Shown: positions 17,992 through 26,391 of the stretch, piece by piece
Layout of the letters: each line of letters starts with the position of its first letter
Numbering within the stretch: the stretch's first letter is position 1
DNA from: Ga0077548 sp035440445
GTDB lineage: Bacteria; Pseudomonadota; Alphaproteobacteria; Rhizobiales; Xanthobacteraceae
Assembly: GCA_035440445.1 (NCBI GenBank)
Contig: DAORMJ010000020.1
Location: 3,727-67,726 of the forward strand
DNA length: 64,000 nucleotides
Direction of reading: 5' to 3'
Notes under the pieces: model-generated
The model's input: the letters and a program-made list of their open reading frames with translations, nothing else
Told to the model about the DNA's origin: nothing
Databases searched by the model: none
Translations under genes and position numbers: made by a program

Positions 17992-18210
17992 ACAGCGCGG
18001 CGAAGCGCGCGGGGCACCCTATAAACGGCTTCGGCCAGCCTTGCCAAGCGCTTTAGGCCGCATGGCGCGATAGCGAGAGTAAAATTCGCGAACCGCGGCG
18101 GCTACGGGCCTCGCAGAAGTAAAAATTTGCGGAAACGGCGCCTTTTGGGGGCCATTCCTGCCATGCGGATTCAAACGAAAATTGGTTGAACTTGCCGCAC
18201 AGCAAGAAAA

Positions 18211-18284
18211 TGGAGGCCACGGCCGGAATCGAACCGGCGTACACGGATTTGCAGTCCGCTGCGTAACCACTCCGCCACGTGGCC
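18211..18284 (-). tRNA. tRNA-Cys (anticodon GCA)
   Basis: 74 nt including encoded CCA. The acceptor stem GGCCACG/CGTGGCC is perfect, the anticodon loop reads CTGCAAA (GCA), and the T-loop GGTTCGATTCC is standard. It is followed on its strand by TTTTC directly after CCA. The 219 bp between it and tRNA-Asn hold no gene I can support. Confidence 0.96.
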
Positions 18285-18452
18285 ATCCCCACCGCGAGGT
18301 TGCCCGCGGGACGCGGGAGGCGGTGTAGCAAAGGGGTGGTTACCGGGCAATTGACGGCGCGAAAATTCTCGCCGCACGCAAAGGCGCCGCCTTGCCTTTT
18401 TGGGGATGCTGGACCATTCCTCTCCGATCGTTGCTTTTTCGAAGAACTCCGC

Positions 18453-19115
18453 ATGATTGATTTTGCTCAGGCGCGCCGCGCCATGGTGGATGGTCAGGTT
18501 CGCGTGAACGATGTGACCGATCCGGCGCTGATCGCAGCGATGCTGGAGGTTCCGCGCGAGCAATTCGTGCCGGAGGCGCGGGCCACGCTCGCTTATATCG
18601 ACGACGATCTCTGCGTGCAGGAAGCCGAGGGCGGTAATCCGGCGCGTTATCTGATGGAACCGATGGTTCTTGCCAAAATGGTGCAGGGGCTGGAGCTTAC
18701 GCCGGAATCGACGGTTCTCGATGTCGGTTGTGCAACCGGATACTCATCCGCCGTGCTGAGCCGTGTGGCAGGCCGCGTGGTCGCGCTGGAATCGGACGCA
18801 ACACTCGCCGCATTCGCAAAACGCATGGTCACGGCGCCGAATACCGAGGTCGTCTCCGGTCCGGTATCGGCCGGGTGGGCGGCTGGTCAGCCTTATGATG
18901 CGATTCTGGTCGGCGGAGCGGTGGAAGAGATTCCCGAGGCGCTTACGGCGCAGCTTCGGGATGGTGGCCGGCTGGTCGCCGTGATTCGGAAGGATCGCGC
19001 CTCGAAAGCCGTGCTTTTCACCCGGACGGGCGATCATGTGAACGCGCGGCGGCTGTTCGACGCGGCCATTCCTGCGCTGCCGGGGTTCGAGCGCCCGCAC
19101 GGCTTCGTCTTCTAG
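18453..19115 (+). CDS. divergent protein-L-isoaspartate O-methyltransferase-like protein
   Basis: A 220-residue SAM-dependent methyltransferase of the PCMT family. The SAM-binding motif VLDVGCATGYSSAVL, with E-S-D after the second strand, is clear, as is a C-terminal Rossmann core. The usual substrate motif (Q-T-I-S-Q-P) is replaced by NPARYLMEPMVLAKM, so repair of isoaspartate cannot be assumed. The start at 18453 (MIDFAQARRAMVDGQVR) is chosen because upstream in-frame sequence runs into tRNA-Cys. A tolC-type gene follows 174 bp on. A canonical Pcm is encoded separately at 42339. Confidence 0.8.
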   Translation: MIDFAQARRAMVDGQVRVNDVTDPALIAAMLEVPREQFVPEARATLAYIDDDLCVQEAEGGNPARYLMEPMVLAKMVQGLELTPESTVLDVGCATGYSSAVLSRVAGRVVALESDATLAAFAKRMVTAPNTEVVSGPVSAGWAAGQPYDAILVGGAVEEIPEALTAQLRDGGRLVAVIRKDRASKAVLFTRTGDHVNARRLFDAAIPALPGFERPHGFVF

Positions 19116-19295
19116 GCGCTTTCCGTAAGGGAATTTCCTCCGCCACAATCCGAGTGTTGCGGCAGCGCAGCACCATCGTGGGAAAGCCTGTCCGCGTCAC
19201 CTTCTTCGGTTTGCGAAGCGCGGCCGGTCCACTATTGTCCCCGACACATCAGGGAACCTTCGGATCGCCGCGTTAGACGGCTGGCCGGGGTGCGT

Positions 19296-20690
19296 ATGTC
19301 GTCTATGGAATGCAATTATCCGCGTGCCTTACGCCTTGCCGGCGCAGCATGTGTCCTCGCAGCCTCAACGATCGCATTGTCTGCCCAGACGCTGGAGCAG
19401 GCGCTTGTGAACGCTTATTTCGCGAACCCGACCATCAACGCGCAGCGCGCGGCGACTCGTGTCGTGGACGAAGAGGTGCCGCAGGCGCTGGCCGGATACC
19501 GGCCGAAAATCTTCGGCAACGCGCAGGCAGACGTCGATCATACCCGTACCCAGACGCCCGCCGGGACCACCAACAACAAGAATTATCCGCGCGGCTACGG
19601 CATCACTGCCCAGCAGAACATCTTCAACGGCTTCCAGACCGGCAATCTCGTGCGTTCTGCGGAGAGCCAGGTTCGGGCCGCGCGCGAAACGCTGCGCAAC
19701 ACCGAGCAGAACGTCCTGCTCGACGCCGTCAGCGCTTACATGAATGTCATTCGTGACGCGGCGATCGTGCAGTTGCAGCAGCAGAACGTGCAGGCGCTGA
19801 ACGAGCAGCTGCGCGCCACCAACGACCGCTTTCAGGTCGGCGAACTGACCCGTACCGACGTCGCGCAGTCACAGGCGCGTCTGCGTGCTGCGGAATCGGC
19901 GCTCAGCGCCGCGCAGGCGAATCTCAATTCGTCGCGCGCCAATTACCGACGCGCAATCGGTGCCGAGGCGGGTAACCTCCGCGCGCCGCGCCCGTACGAG
20001 AAGATCAAGGTAGCCTCGCTCGATGCCGCCATCGCCGAAGCGTTCGGCATCCATCCTGCGATCATGGCAGCGCGTCACGGCGTGGACGTCGCCCAGTTGC
20101 AGGTGAAGGTCGCCGAAGGCTCGCTGATGCCACAGCTGAACCTCGAGGCGAGCGCGCAGCGTTTCTCTGATCCGAGCCCCGGCATTTACAACAACTTCGA
20201 CATGACCGCGGGTCTGCGCCTGACGGTGCCGATCTACCAGGGCGGTGCGGAGTATTCGCGCGTCCGGCAGGCCAAGGAGCTCACCGGTCAGCGCCAGCTG
20301 GAGAGCGACGTCATTCGCGATCAGGTTCGCGCAGCGGTCATCCAGTCCTGGGGGCTCGTGTCGGCATCGCGCTTCCAGGTTGAGGCCGCGCAGTCGCAGG
20401 TCGCCGCCGCACAGATCGCGCTGAATGGCGTTCGCGAAGAATATCGCGTCGGTCAGCGCACCACGCTCGACGTGCTCAACGCGCAGGCCGAGCTCGTCAA
20501 TGCTCGCGTGGCACTTGTGATCGCGCAGCGCGACCGCGTGGTCGCATCCTACTCACTGCTGTCGTCGATCGGCCGCCTCAGCATCGTCCATCTTGGCCTT
20601 GCCAAGACCCAGCAGACCTACCAACCCGAGAAGCACTATGAGCAAGTGCGCGATAACTGGTTCGGCCTGCGGACGCCCGACGGGAAGTAA
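19296..20690 (+). CDS. tolC: TolC-family outer-membrane efflux/secretion channel
   Basis: A 464-residue outer-membrane factor. A signal peptide (about 1-27, ending TIALSAQ) is followed by two homologous outer membrane efflux domains rich in coiled-coil helices (about 30-230 and 245-440), including the SEYRVGQRTTLDVLNAQ-like repeat, here EEYRVGQRTTLDVLNAQAE. It forms the trimeric exit duct for tripartite efflux pumps or type I secretion. No inner-membrane partners are adjacent, so it probably serves several systems. ATG at 19296 is preferred to a GTG two codons upstream. Confidence 0.92.
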   Translation: MSSMECNYPRALRLAGAACVLAASTIALSAQTLEQALVNAYFANPTINAQRAATRVVDEEVPQALAGYRPKIFGNAQADVDHTRTQTPAGTTNNKNYPRGYGITAQQNIFNGFQTGNLVRSAESQVRAARETLRNTEQNVLLDAVSAYMNVIRDAAIVQLQQQNVQALNEQLRATNDRFQVGELTRTDVAQSQARLRAAESALSAAQANLNSSRANYRRAIGAEAGNLRAPRPYEKIKVASLDAAIAEAFGIHPAIMAARHGVDVAQLQVKVAEGSLMPQLNLEASAQRFSDPSPGIYNNFDMTAGLRLTVPIYQGGAEYSRVRQAKELTGQRQLESDVIRDQVRAAVIQSWGLVSASRFQVEAAQSQVAAAQIALNGVREEYRVGQRTTLDVLNAQAELVNARVALVIAQRDRVVASYSLLSSIGRLSIVHLGLAKTQQTYQPEKHYEQVRDNWFGLRTPDGK

Positions 20691-20830
20691 GCTTCATCCA
20701 TCGCTGAGAAATAGCCGGGGCCAAGCTAAGTCAGGCATTTGCTTGGCGGATTCGTGATGCCATACTGCAAGCTGGCGCGCGAGGTGATTCCATCGTGCGT
20801 TGCCGAGGGATTGTGGCAGGCGGCAGTAAT

Positions 20831-21439
20831 ATGTCTCAGAGTGCGCGTGCACAGGAACCGTCGATGGAGGAGATTCTTGCCTCGATCCGGCGGATAATCG
20901 CTGACGATACGCCTGGCGCGGCGAAGCCCATCGCGGCGGCGCCGGCTCCGCAGCAGCCCCAGTTTCGCGCGGCGCCTGACGCGAAGGCGATGAGCCAGGA
21001 CGATATCGATGCGATGATGGCCGACGAAAGCGTCGAGGACGAAGAAGTGCTCGATCTCGTGGAGCCCATTCAGCCAGCGCGCGCAGCGCCCGCAGCCAAT
21101 TTCCGTCAGGTCCCGGATAACGATGTCACTTTCCGCGAGGACCCGTTCGAGGAGCAGCCGGCCGTGGAAGCCCCTGTTTATGTCCCGCAGGCGCAGCCGC
21201 AACCGGTTAAACAGCCTCCGGCGGAACGGCTTCTGTCCGCCGAATCCAACGCGGCCGTCACGGCGGCTTTCGGGACGCTCGCGACCACCATTCTCGCCGA
21301 GAACTCGCGCTCGATAGAGGATCTGGTGCGGGAACTGCTCCGGCCGATGTTGAAGGCCTGGCTCGACGACAACCTGCCGGGACTTGTAGAGCGGCTCGTG
21401 CGCGCCGAAATAGAACGGGTCTCCCGGGGCGGCCGCTAA
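20831..21439 (+). CDS. popZ: PopZ-like polar organizing protein (DUF2497)
   Basis: A 202-residue acidic, proline-rich protein. The N-terminal helix EPSMEEILASIRRIIADD and the C-terminal helical region LVRELLRPMLKAWLDDNLP are hallmarks of DUF2497/PopZ; the middle (about 35-140) is a disordered Pro/Ala/Glu linker. In Caulobacter PopZ self-assembles at the cell pole, tethers the ParB-origin complex and recruits partners through its N-terminus. Upstream tolC and downstream valS match the usual alphaproteobacterial order. ATG at 20831 is used; an earlier GTG gives twelve extra unconserved residues. Confidence 0.85.
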   Translation: MSQSARAQEPSMEEILASIRRIIADDTPGAAKPIAAAPAPQQPQFRAAPDAKAMSQDDIDAMMADESVEDEEVLDLVEPIQPARAAPAANFRQVPDNDVTFREDPFEEQPAVEAPVYVPQAQPQPVKQPPAERLLSAESNAAVTAAFGTLATTILAENSRSIEDLVRELLRPMLKAWLDDNLPGLVERLVRAEIERVSRGGR

Positions 21440-21572
21440 GGGCGGCATTCGCCTTTATTGACACTCAACCCACGCTTTGGCTTTTAAGCGCGTTGCCATA
21501 CCGGATCATCCGGTCTGGCCAGATGAATCGCCGATCTCGGGCAGCTCCGGGACCGGTTGCGCCGGAATTCTC

Positions 21573-24278
21573 ATGCTCGAAAAAACCTATCAGCCTGCCG
21601 AAATCGAAAACCGCATCTATCGCGCCTGGGAAGAAGCGGGCGCGTTCAATTCCATGCGCGCGGAGCGTACAGATGCGGCACCGTATTCGATCGTGATTCC
21701 GCCGCCGAACGTGACCGGTTCGCTGCATATGGGTCACGCGCTCAACAACACCTTGCAGGACATTCTGTCCCGCTTCGAGCGGATGCGCGGCAAAGACGTG
21801 CTGTGGCAGCCCGGCACCGATCACGCCGGCATCGCGACCCAGATGGTCGTCGAACGGCAGTTGATGGAGCGCCAGCTGCCGGGTCGGCGCGAAATGGGCC
21901 GTGAAAAATTCCTCGAGCGCGTCTGGGAGTGGAAAGCAGAATCCGGCGGCACCATCGTCAACCAGTTGAAGCGCCTCGGCGCGTCCTGCGACTGGCGCCG
22001 CGAACGCTTCACGATGGACGAGGGGCTGTCGCGAGCCGTGCTCAAAGTCTTTGTCGAGCTTTACCGCGCGGGCCTGATTTACAAAGACAAGCGCCTCGTG
22101 AACTGGGATCCGAAATTGCTGACCGCGATTTCGGACCTCGAAGTGCAGCAGGTCGAGGTCAAGGGCAATCTCTGGCACATCAAATATCCGATCGAAAATT
22201 CCGACGAATTCATCGTCGTTGCCACCACACGGCCTGAGACCATGCTCGGCGACACGGCAGTCGCGGTGCATCCGGATGACGAGCGCTACAAGGGTCTCGT
22301 TGGCAAGAACGTGATCCTGCCACTCGTTGGCCGCAGAATTCCGATCGTCGCCGACGAATACTCCGATCCGGAGAAGGGCTCCGGCGCGGTGAAGATCACA
22401 CCGGCGCACGACTTCAACGACTTCGAGGTCGGCAAGCGGCATGATCTGCCGCTGATCAACATCTTCACCGTCGAAGCGAAGCTCGCGCTGAAGAACAACG
22501 AAGACTTCACGACAGGTCCCGCTAGCGCGGACCTCGATGAAGTCCTTGCGCTTGACGGGCAGGATCGTTTCAAGGCGCGCAAAGCCATCATCGAAATGCT
22601 CGAGGCGCGCGAGTTGATGGCGAAGATCGAGCCGAACGTCCACATGGTGCCGCACGGCGACCGTTCGAACGTCGTGATCGAGCCCTATCTCACCGACCAG
22701 TGGTACGTTGACGCGAAGACCATGGCGCAGGAGCCGCTGAAAGCGGTGCGCGACGGCCGCACGACCTTTGTGCCGAAGAACTGGGAGAAGACCTATTTCG
22801 ACTGGCTGGAGAACATCCAGCCCTGGTGTATCTCGCGCCAGCTCTGGTGGGGTCATCAGATTCCCGCGTGGTACGGGCCGGACGGCAAGGTCTTCGTTGC
22901 GCTGAGCGAAGACGAAGCGAAAGCCGAGGCCAGGCAGCATTACGGTAAGGACGAAGGGCTCACGCGCGACGAGGACGTGCTCGACACGTGGTTTTCCTCC
23001 GCTCTCTGGCCGTTTTCAACGCTCGGCTGGCCGGATGAGACGGCGGAGCTCAAGCGCTTCTATCCGACAACGGTGCTCGTCACCGGTTTCGACATCATCT
23101 TCTTCTGGGTTGCCCGCATGATGATGATGGGACTGCACTTCATGAAAGAAGTGCCGTTCAAGGACGTCTATATCCACGCGCTCGTCCGCGACGAGAAGGG
23201 CGCGAAGATGTCGAAGTCGAAGGGGAACGTGATGGACCCCCTCGAACTCATCGACCAGTACGGCGCGGATGCGCTTCGCTTCACGCTGGCCGCGATGGCG
23301 GCGCAGGGCCGCGACATCAAGCTCGCGACGAGCCGTGTCGAGGGTTACCGCAACTTCGCGACCAAGATCTGGAACGCGGCCCGCTTTGCCGAAATGAATG
23401 GCGCGCGGCGCGACGCATCGTTCGATCCGAAGTCGGTCAAGGAAACGCTGAACCGCTGGATTCTTAGCGAAGCCGAGAAGGCGATCCGCGAAGTGACCGG
23501 CGCAATCGAATCCTACAAATTCAACGAAGCGGCTGGCGCCGCTTATCGCTTCGTCTGGTCGATCTTCTGCGACTGGTACGTCGAACTCTCAAAGCCGCTG
23601 CTCACGGGACCGGACGGGACCGCGAAGGCAGAGACGCAGGCGACCGCCGCCTTCGTGCTCGACGAGATCATCAAGCTCCTTCATCCGTTCATGCCCTTCA
23701 TCACCGAGGAGCTTTGGCAGGTGAAAGGCGAGGAGGGCGAGCCGCGCAAGTCCATGCTGGCGCTGGCTGCGTGGCCCAATCTCACCGGCCTCGAAGACGA
23801 GCAGGCGGAGAACGAGATCGGCTGGGTGGTGGACCTGATAACCGCCATTCGCTCCGTCCGCATGGAGATGAACATTGCCGGCGGCACGCAGATACCGTTG
23901 CAGCTCATCGCAAGCGGCGAGACCAAGGCACGCGCGGAGCGCTGGATGGAAGCCTTGAAGCGTCTTGCGCGCCTGTCGGAGATCACGTTCGCGGATGCGC
24001 CGCCGAAAGGCTCGGTGCAATTGCTCGTGCGGGGCGAAGTTGCAGCGCTTCCACTCGCTGGCGTTGTCGATCTGAACGCCGAGCGCGCGCGGCTCGAGAA
24101 GGAAATCGCCAAGTGTGACGCGGACATCCAGCGTGTCGACAAGAAGCTGGAGAACAAGGACTTCGTTGCTCGCGCGCCCGAAGAAATTCTCGAGCTCGAA
24201 AAGGACCGCCGCCGTGAAGCGGAAGAGCGCAAGGCCAAAATCCTCGAAGCGCTCGAGCGTCTGAAGGCGGCTGTGTAG
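21573..24278 (+). CDS. valS: valyl-tRNA synthetase
   Basis: A 901-residue class I aminoacyl-tRNA synthetase that charges tRNA-Val. The HIGH motif lies in PNVTGSLHMGHALN (about 44-57), the editing CP1 domain follows with TTRPETMLGDTAVAV, and the KMSKS loop is GAKMSKSKGN (about 544). The C-terminal coiled-coil arm is rich in Lys/Glu (NAERARLEKEIAKCDAD onward). The start at 21573 (MLEKTYQPAEIE) matches the family; the frame extends upstream only to a TTG and that extra sequence is not conserved-looking. Confidence 0.96.
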   Translation: MLEKTYQPAEIENRIYRAWEEAGAFNSMRAERTDAAPYSIVIPPPNVTGSLHMGHALNNTLQDILSRFERMRGKDVLWQPGTDHAGIATQMVVERQLMERQLPGRREMGREKFLERVWEWKAESGGTIVNQLKRLGASCDWRRERFTMDEGLSRAVLKVFVELYRAGLIYKDKRLVNWDPKLLTAISDLEVQQVEVKGNLWHIKYPIENSDEFIVVATTRPETMLGDTAVAVHPDDERYKGLVGKNVILPLVGRRIPIVADEYSDPEKGSGAVKITPAHDFNDFEVGKRHDLPLINIFTVEAKLALKNNEDFTTGPASADLDEVLALDGQDRFKARKAIIEMLEARELMAKIEPNVHMVPHGDRSNVVIEPYLTDQWYVDAKTMAQEPLKAVRDGRTTFVPKNWEKTYFDWLENIQPWCISRQLWWGHQIPAWYGPDGKVFVALSEDEAKAEARQHYGKDEGLTRDEDVLDTWFSSALWPFSTLGWPDETAELKRFYPTTVLVTGFDIIFFWVARMMMMGLHFMKEVPFKDVYIHALVRDEKGAKMSKSKGNVMDPLELIDQYGADALRFTLAAMAAQGRDIKLATSRVEGYRNFATKIWNAARFAEMNGARRDASFDPKSVKETLNRWILSEAEKAIREVTGAIESYKFNEAAGAAYRFVWSIFCDWYVELSKPLLTGPDGTAKAETQATAAFVLDEIIKLLHPFMPFITEELWQVKGEEGEPRKSMLALAAWPNLTGLEDEQAENEIGWVVDLITAIRSVRMEMNIAGGTQIPLQLIASGETKARAERWMEALKRLARLSEITFADAPPKGSVQLLVRGEVAALPLAGVVDLNAERARLEKEIAKCDADIQRVDKKLENKDFVARAPEEILELEKDRRREAEERKAKILEALERLKAAV

Positions 24279-24369
24279 AAACCGAAAAAGTGATGAGCCG
24301 GATTGCAGCCGCGCGCTTGGCGACTGAATTTCGGCTCTGATACGGTTTGGCCCGACTCAGGGGGCAGCA

Positions 24370-24789
24370 ATGTCCGAGGAAGAGCGCAACGTTGCGATCC
24401 TGAAAGAGGCTTATCGTCTTTGGCACGACACCAAAGGCAAGAGCGTCAGTCACTGGATCTCCATCTGCGCGGAGGCGATTGAATTCGGCTCCATCGCGCA
24501 GAACCTTCGCAGCGTGCCCTACATGACGACCTATGAGGACGTGAGCACGCTTGCGAGATATTTTGCCGGGCTCGCGCTGGACTGGGAAATGATTGAATTC
24601 CGCACCGAGAATTTTATCGCGCAGGGCGACCGCGTGGTCATGCTCGGACGTTGCAGCTGGCGCGCGAAGCGAAATGGTGTCGTGGTATGGACACCCAAGG
24701 CCGATTCCTTCCGTATGAAGAACGGCAAAATCGTCGAGTACTACGAGTACTTCGATACCGCGCAGGTGCGTGACGCGATGCAGGCGTAG
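24370..24789 (+). CDS. SnoaL/NTF2-like protein
   Basis: A 139-residue cone-shaped SnoaL-like (NTF2 superfamily) protein. The pattern is an N-terminal helix pair followed by beta strands such as VVMLGRCSWRAKRNG and FRMKNGKIVEYYEYFDT, typical of this fold. Members are small-molecule isomerases, hydrolases or ligand binders, and the ligand here cannot be predicted. GGGGGC five bases before the ATG is the ribosome site. An ICMT-like gene follows after 62 bp. Confidence 0.75.
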   Translation: MSEEERNVAILKEAYRLWHDTKGKSVSHWISICAEAIEFGSIAQNLRSVPYMTTYEDVSTLARYFAGLALDWEMIEFRTENFIAQGDRVVMLGRCSWRAKRNGVVVWTPKADSFRMKNGKIVEYYEYFDTAQVRDAMQA

Positions 24790-24851
24790 TCGCTGCAACA
24801 AGGCCTCTATCCCCGCGGACGGCCGATGCTTGAAGAACAGAAAGGCCGTTT

Positions 24852-25610
24852 ATGTTGGAGCAAGAGTTAGTCCGCCAGGGAAACTGGCTTTTCCGGTGGC
24901 GCTCCTATCTTCCGTTTCTGATTTTACCGCTTGCAATAACTCCGTTCCATAACTCGACCTGGTTCGCCGATGCTTTCGGGAAGGGTGCGGGAGAGGCATG
25001 GGATATCGCGTGTTACGTGCTTGCGCTTTGCGGTCTTGCGCTGCGCGTGGCGATTGTCGGCTTCGTCCCGGAAGGAACGTCGGGCCGCAATGCAGTGCGG
25101 CAGAGTGCTACGGTGTTGAACACGACCGGGATGTATTCGGTCGTCCGGCATCCGATTTATCTGGCGAACTTCATCGTGTTCTTGGCCTTCGTTCTGCTCT
25201 TCAAGAGCCTGCTTTTCCTCTTGTTCATGGCCGCAGCCTATCTGCTCTACTACGAGCGTATCATGATGGCGGAGGAGAAATTCCTCGAGGCCGAGCATGG
25301 TGAGAAGTATCGCGCGTGGGCAGGGAGAACGCCTGCATTCCTTCCGCGTCTTTCCGGCTTTGTTCGTCCTGCGCTGCCGTTTTCCGGGCGTTCAGCGTTG
25401 AAGCGCGAGTTTCACACGCTGTTTCTCATCTCAGCAGCGTTCGCGGTTTTCGAGATGCTGGAGACGACGGTTCTAGGAGGCAAGAGCATCCGTGAGTGGA
25501 TCGCGAGTGAGCCATTCTGGGCGGCGGTGTTTGGATGCAGTGCTATGTTCTATCTGACGATGCTCACGATCAAGAAGCGCACGGAATGGCTGCAGCAGGA
25601 AGGCCGTTAG
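24852..25610 (+). CDS. isoprenylcysteine carboxyl methyltransferase-like membrane protein
   Basis: A 252-residue membrane protein. Four or more hydrophobic segments surround the ICMT/PEMT core: SVVRHPIYLANF, then YYERIMMAEEKFLEAEHGEKYRAW, whose RHP-Y and E...E...Y pattern binds SAM and the methyl acceptor. Two extra membrane segments follow (about 190-245). Bacterial members are usually lipid methyltransferases, and the substrate is unknown. Its stop codon overlaps the convergent Mpg stop in TTAG. Confidence 0.78.
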   Translation: MLEQELVRQGNWLFRWRSYLPFLILPLAITPFHNSTWFADAFGKGAGEAWDIACYVLALCGLALRVAIVGFVPEGTSGRNAVRQSATVLNTTGMYSVVRHPIYLANFIVFLAFVLLFKSLLFLLFMAAAYLLYYERIMMAEEKFLEAEHGEKYRAWAGRTPAFLPRLSGFVRPALPFSGRSALKREFHTLFLISAAFAVFEMLETTVLGGKSIREWIASEPFWAAVFGCSAMFYLTMLTIKKRTEWLQQEGR

Positions 25611-26278
25611 CTCCGCGGAAACGGCTTGCTCAGATAGCGTGAGCCCTTCACGCCATATCGCCATGGCATTTCGATCGCCTTCGAAATGCCGATCCGCGGG
25701 CCGGCAACCAGTTCCGGCGTCCTCTCACGCGCAAACACCTGAAACGGCGGACGCCTGAGAGAAGTGCCGTTGTGCTTGTCGCGCGTGATCCCGAGCGCTT
25801 CGCCCAGACGGCCGGGTCCGGAGCAAAGGAGCCGATCCTCTTTCAGTCCGCGCCGCCGCCGCATCGTCGTCAGTCCGGCAACAGGTTCAAGAGCGCGGAT
25901 CAGGATTCCACTGGCCGAACCTTCCGGCTCGCAGACGAAGTTCAGGCACCAATGGATGCCGTAAGAGCGATAGACATAGGCGCGTCCGGGTGGGCCGAAC
26001 ATGACTCCATTGCGTTCGGTCTTGCCCCCGAAGGAATGCGCCGCCGGATCGGTATGGTGGTACGCTTCAACCTCGACGATCACGCCGCCGACTCCGTCCA
26101 CCAGCAGCATGGCACCAATCAGTTCCGGCGCCACAAGGTGAACGCTGCGCGCGAAGAAGGTGGTCGGCAGAAGCTTCAATTTTCTTCGATTCCGGATGGT
26201 TCTCGGCACCGCAGTGCAAAATCTATGTGGCGGTTTGGCAACAGTTCCGAGTGTATCGCTCTCGCGGGCGTCTTGCAT
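25607..26278 (-). CDS. mpg: DNA-3-methyladenine glycosylase (AAG/Mpg family)
   Basis: A base-excision glycosylase of the alkyladenine (AAG) type that removes alkylated purines. Conserved features are the strand VIVEVEAYHHTDPAAHSFGG, with the catalytic glutamate in EVEAY, RAYVYRSYGIHWCLN, and GPGRLGEALGI. The first ~33 residues of the longest frame do not look conserved; a TTG at 26179 would give a 190-residue protein starting LKLLPTTFFARSV, the family's usual length, so the true start is uncertain. It diverges from ilvD. Confidence 0.88.
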   Translation of the reverse strand: MQDARESDTLGTVAKPPHRFCTAVPRTIRNRRKLKLLPTTFFARSVHLVAPELIGAMLLVDGVGGVIVEVEAYHHTDPAAHSFGGKTERNGVMFGPPGRAYVYRSYGIHWCLNFVCEPEGSASGILIRALEPVAGLTTMRRRRGLKEDRLLCSGPGRLGEALGITRDKHNGTSLRRPPFQVFARERTPELVAGPRIGISKAIEMPWRYGVKGSRYLSKPFPRS

Positions 26279-26391
26279 CTATCTCGCGCCGCGATACGGC
26301 CATAAACGAAAACGAATTCAACCCTGTAAGAACCGTGCCGGGGGGCGCGGGCACAATTGCCTGCGGTTTGGTGCGGACGAGGCCAAATTCA

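Noticed and set aside
17992..18210. Third tRNA or small RNA between tRNA-Asn and tRNA-Cys
   Set aside because: No cloverleaf, T-loop consensus or terminator-like structure is visible in the 219 bp.
20726..21448. 240-codon open frame opposite the PopZ-like gene
   Set aside because: The forward strand has the DUF2497 N- and C-terminal motifs; the reverse frame has none.
21465..22940. 491-codon open frame opposite valS
   Set aside because: Antisense shadow of the synthetase, with unusual Arg/His/Val-rich composition and no family match.
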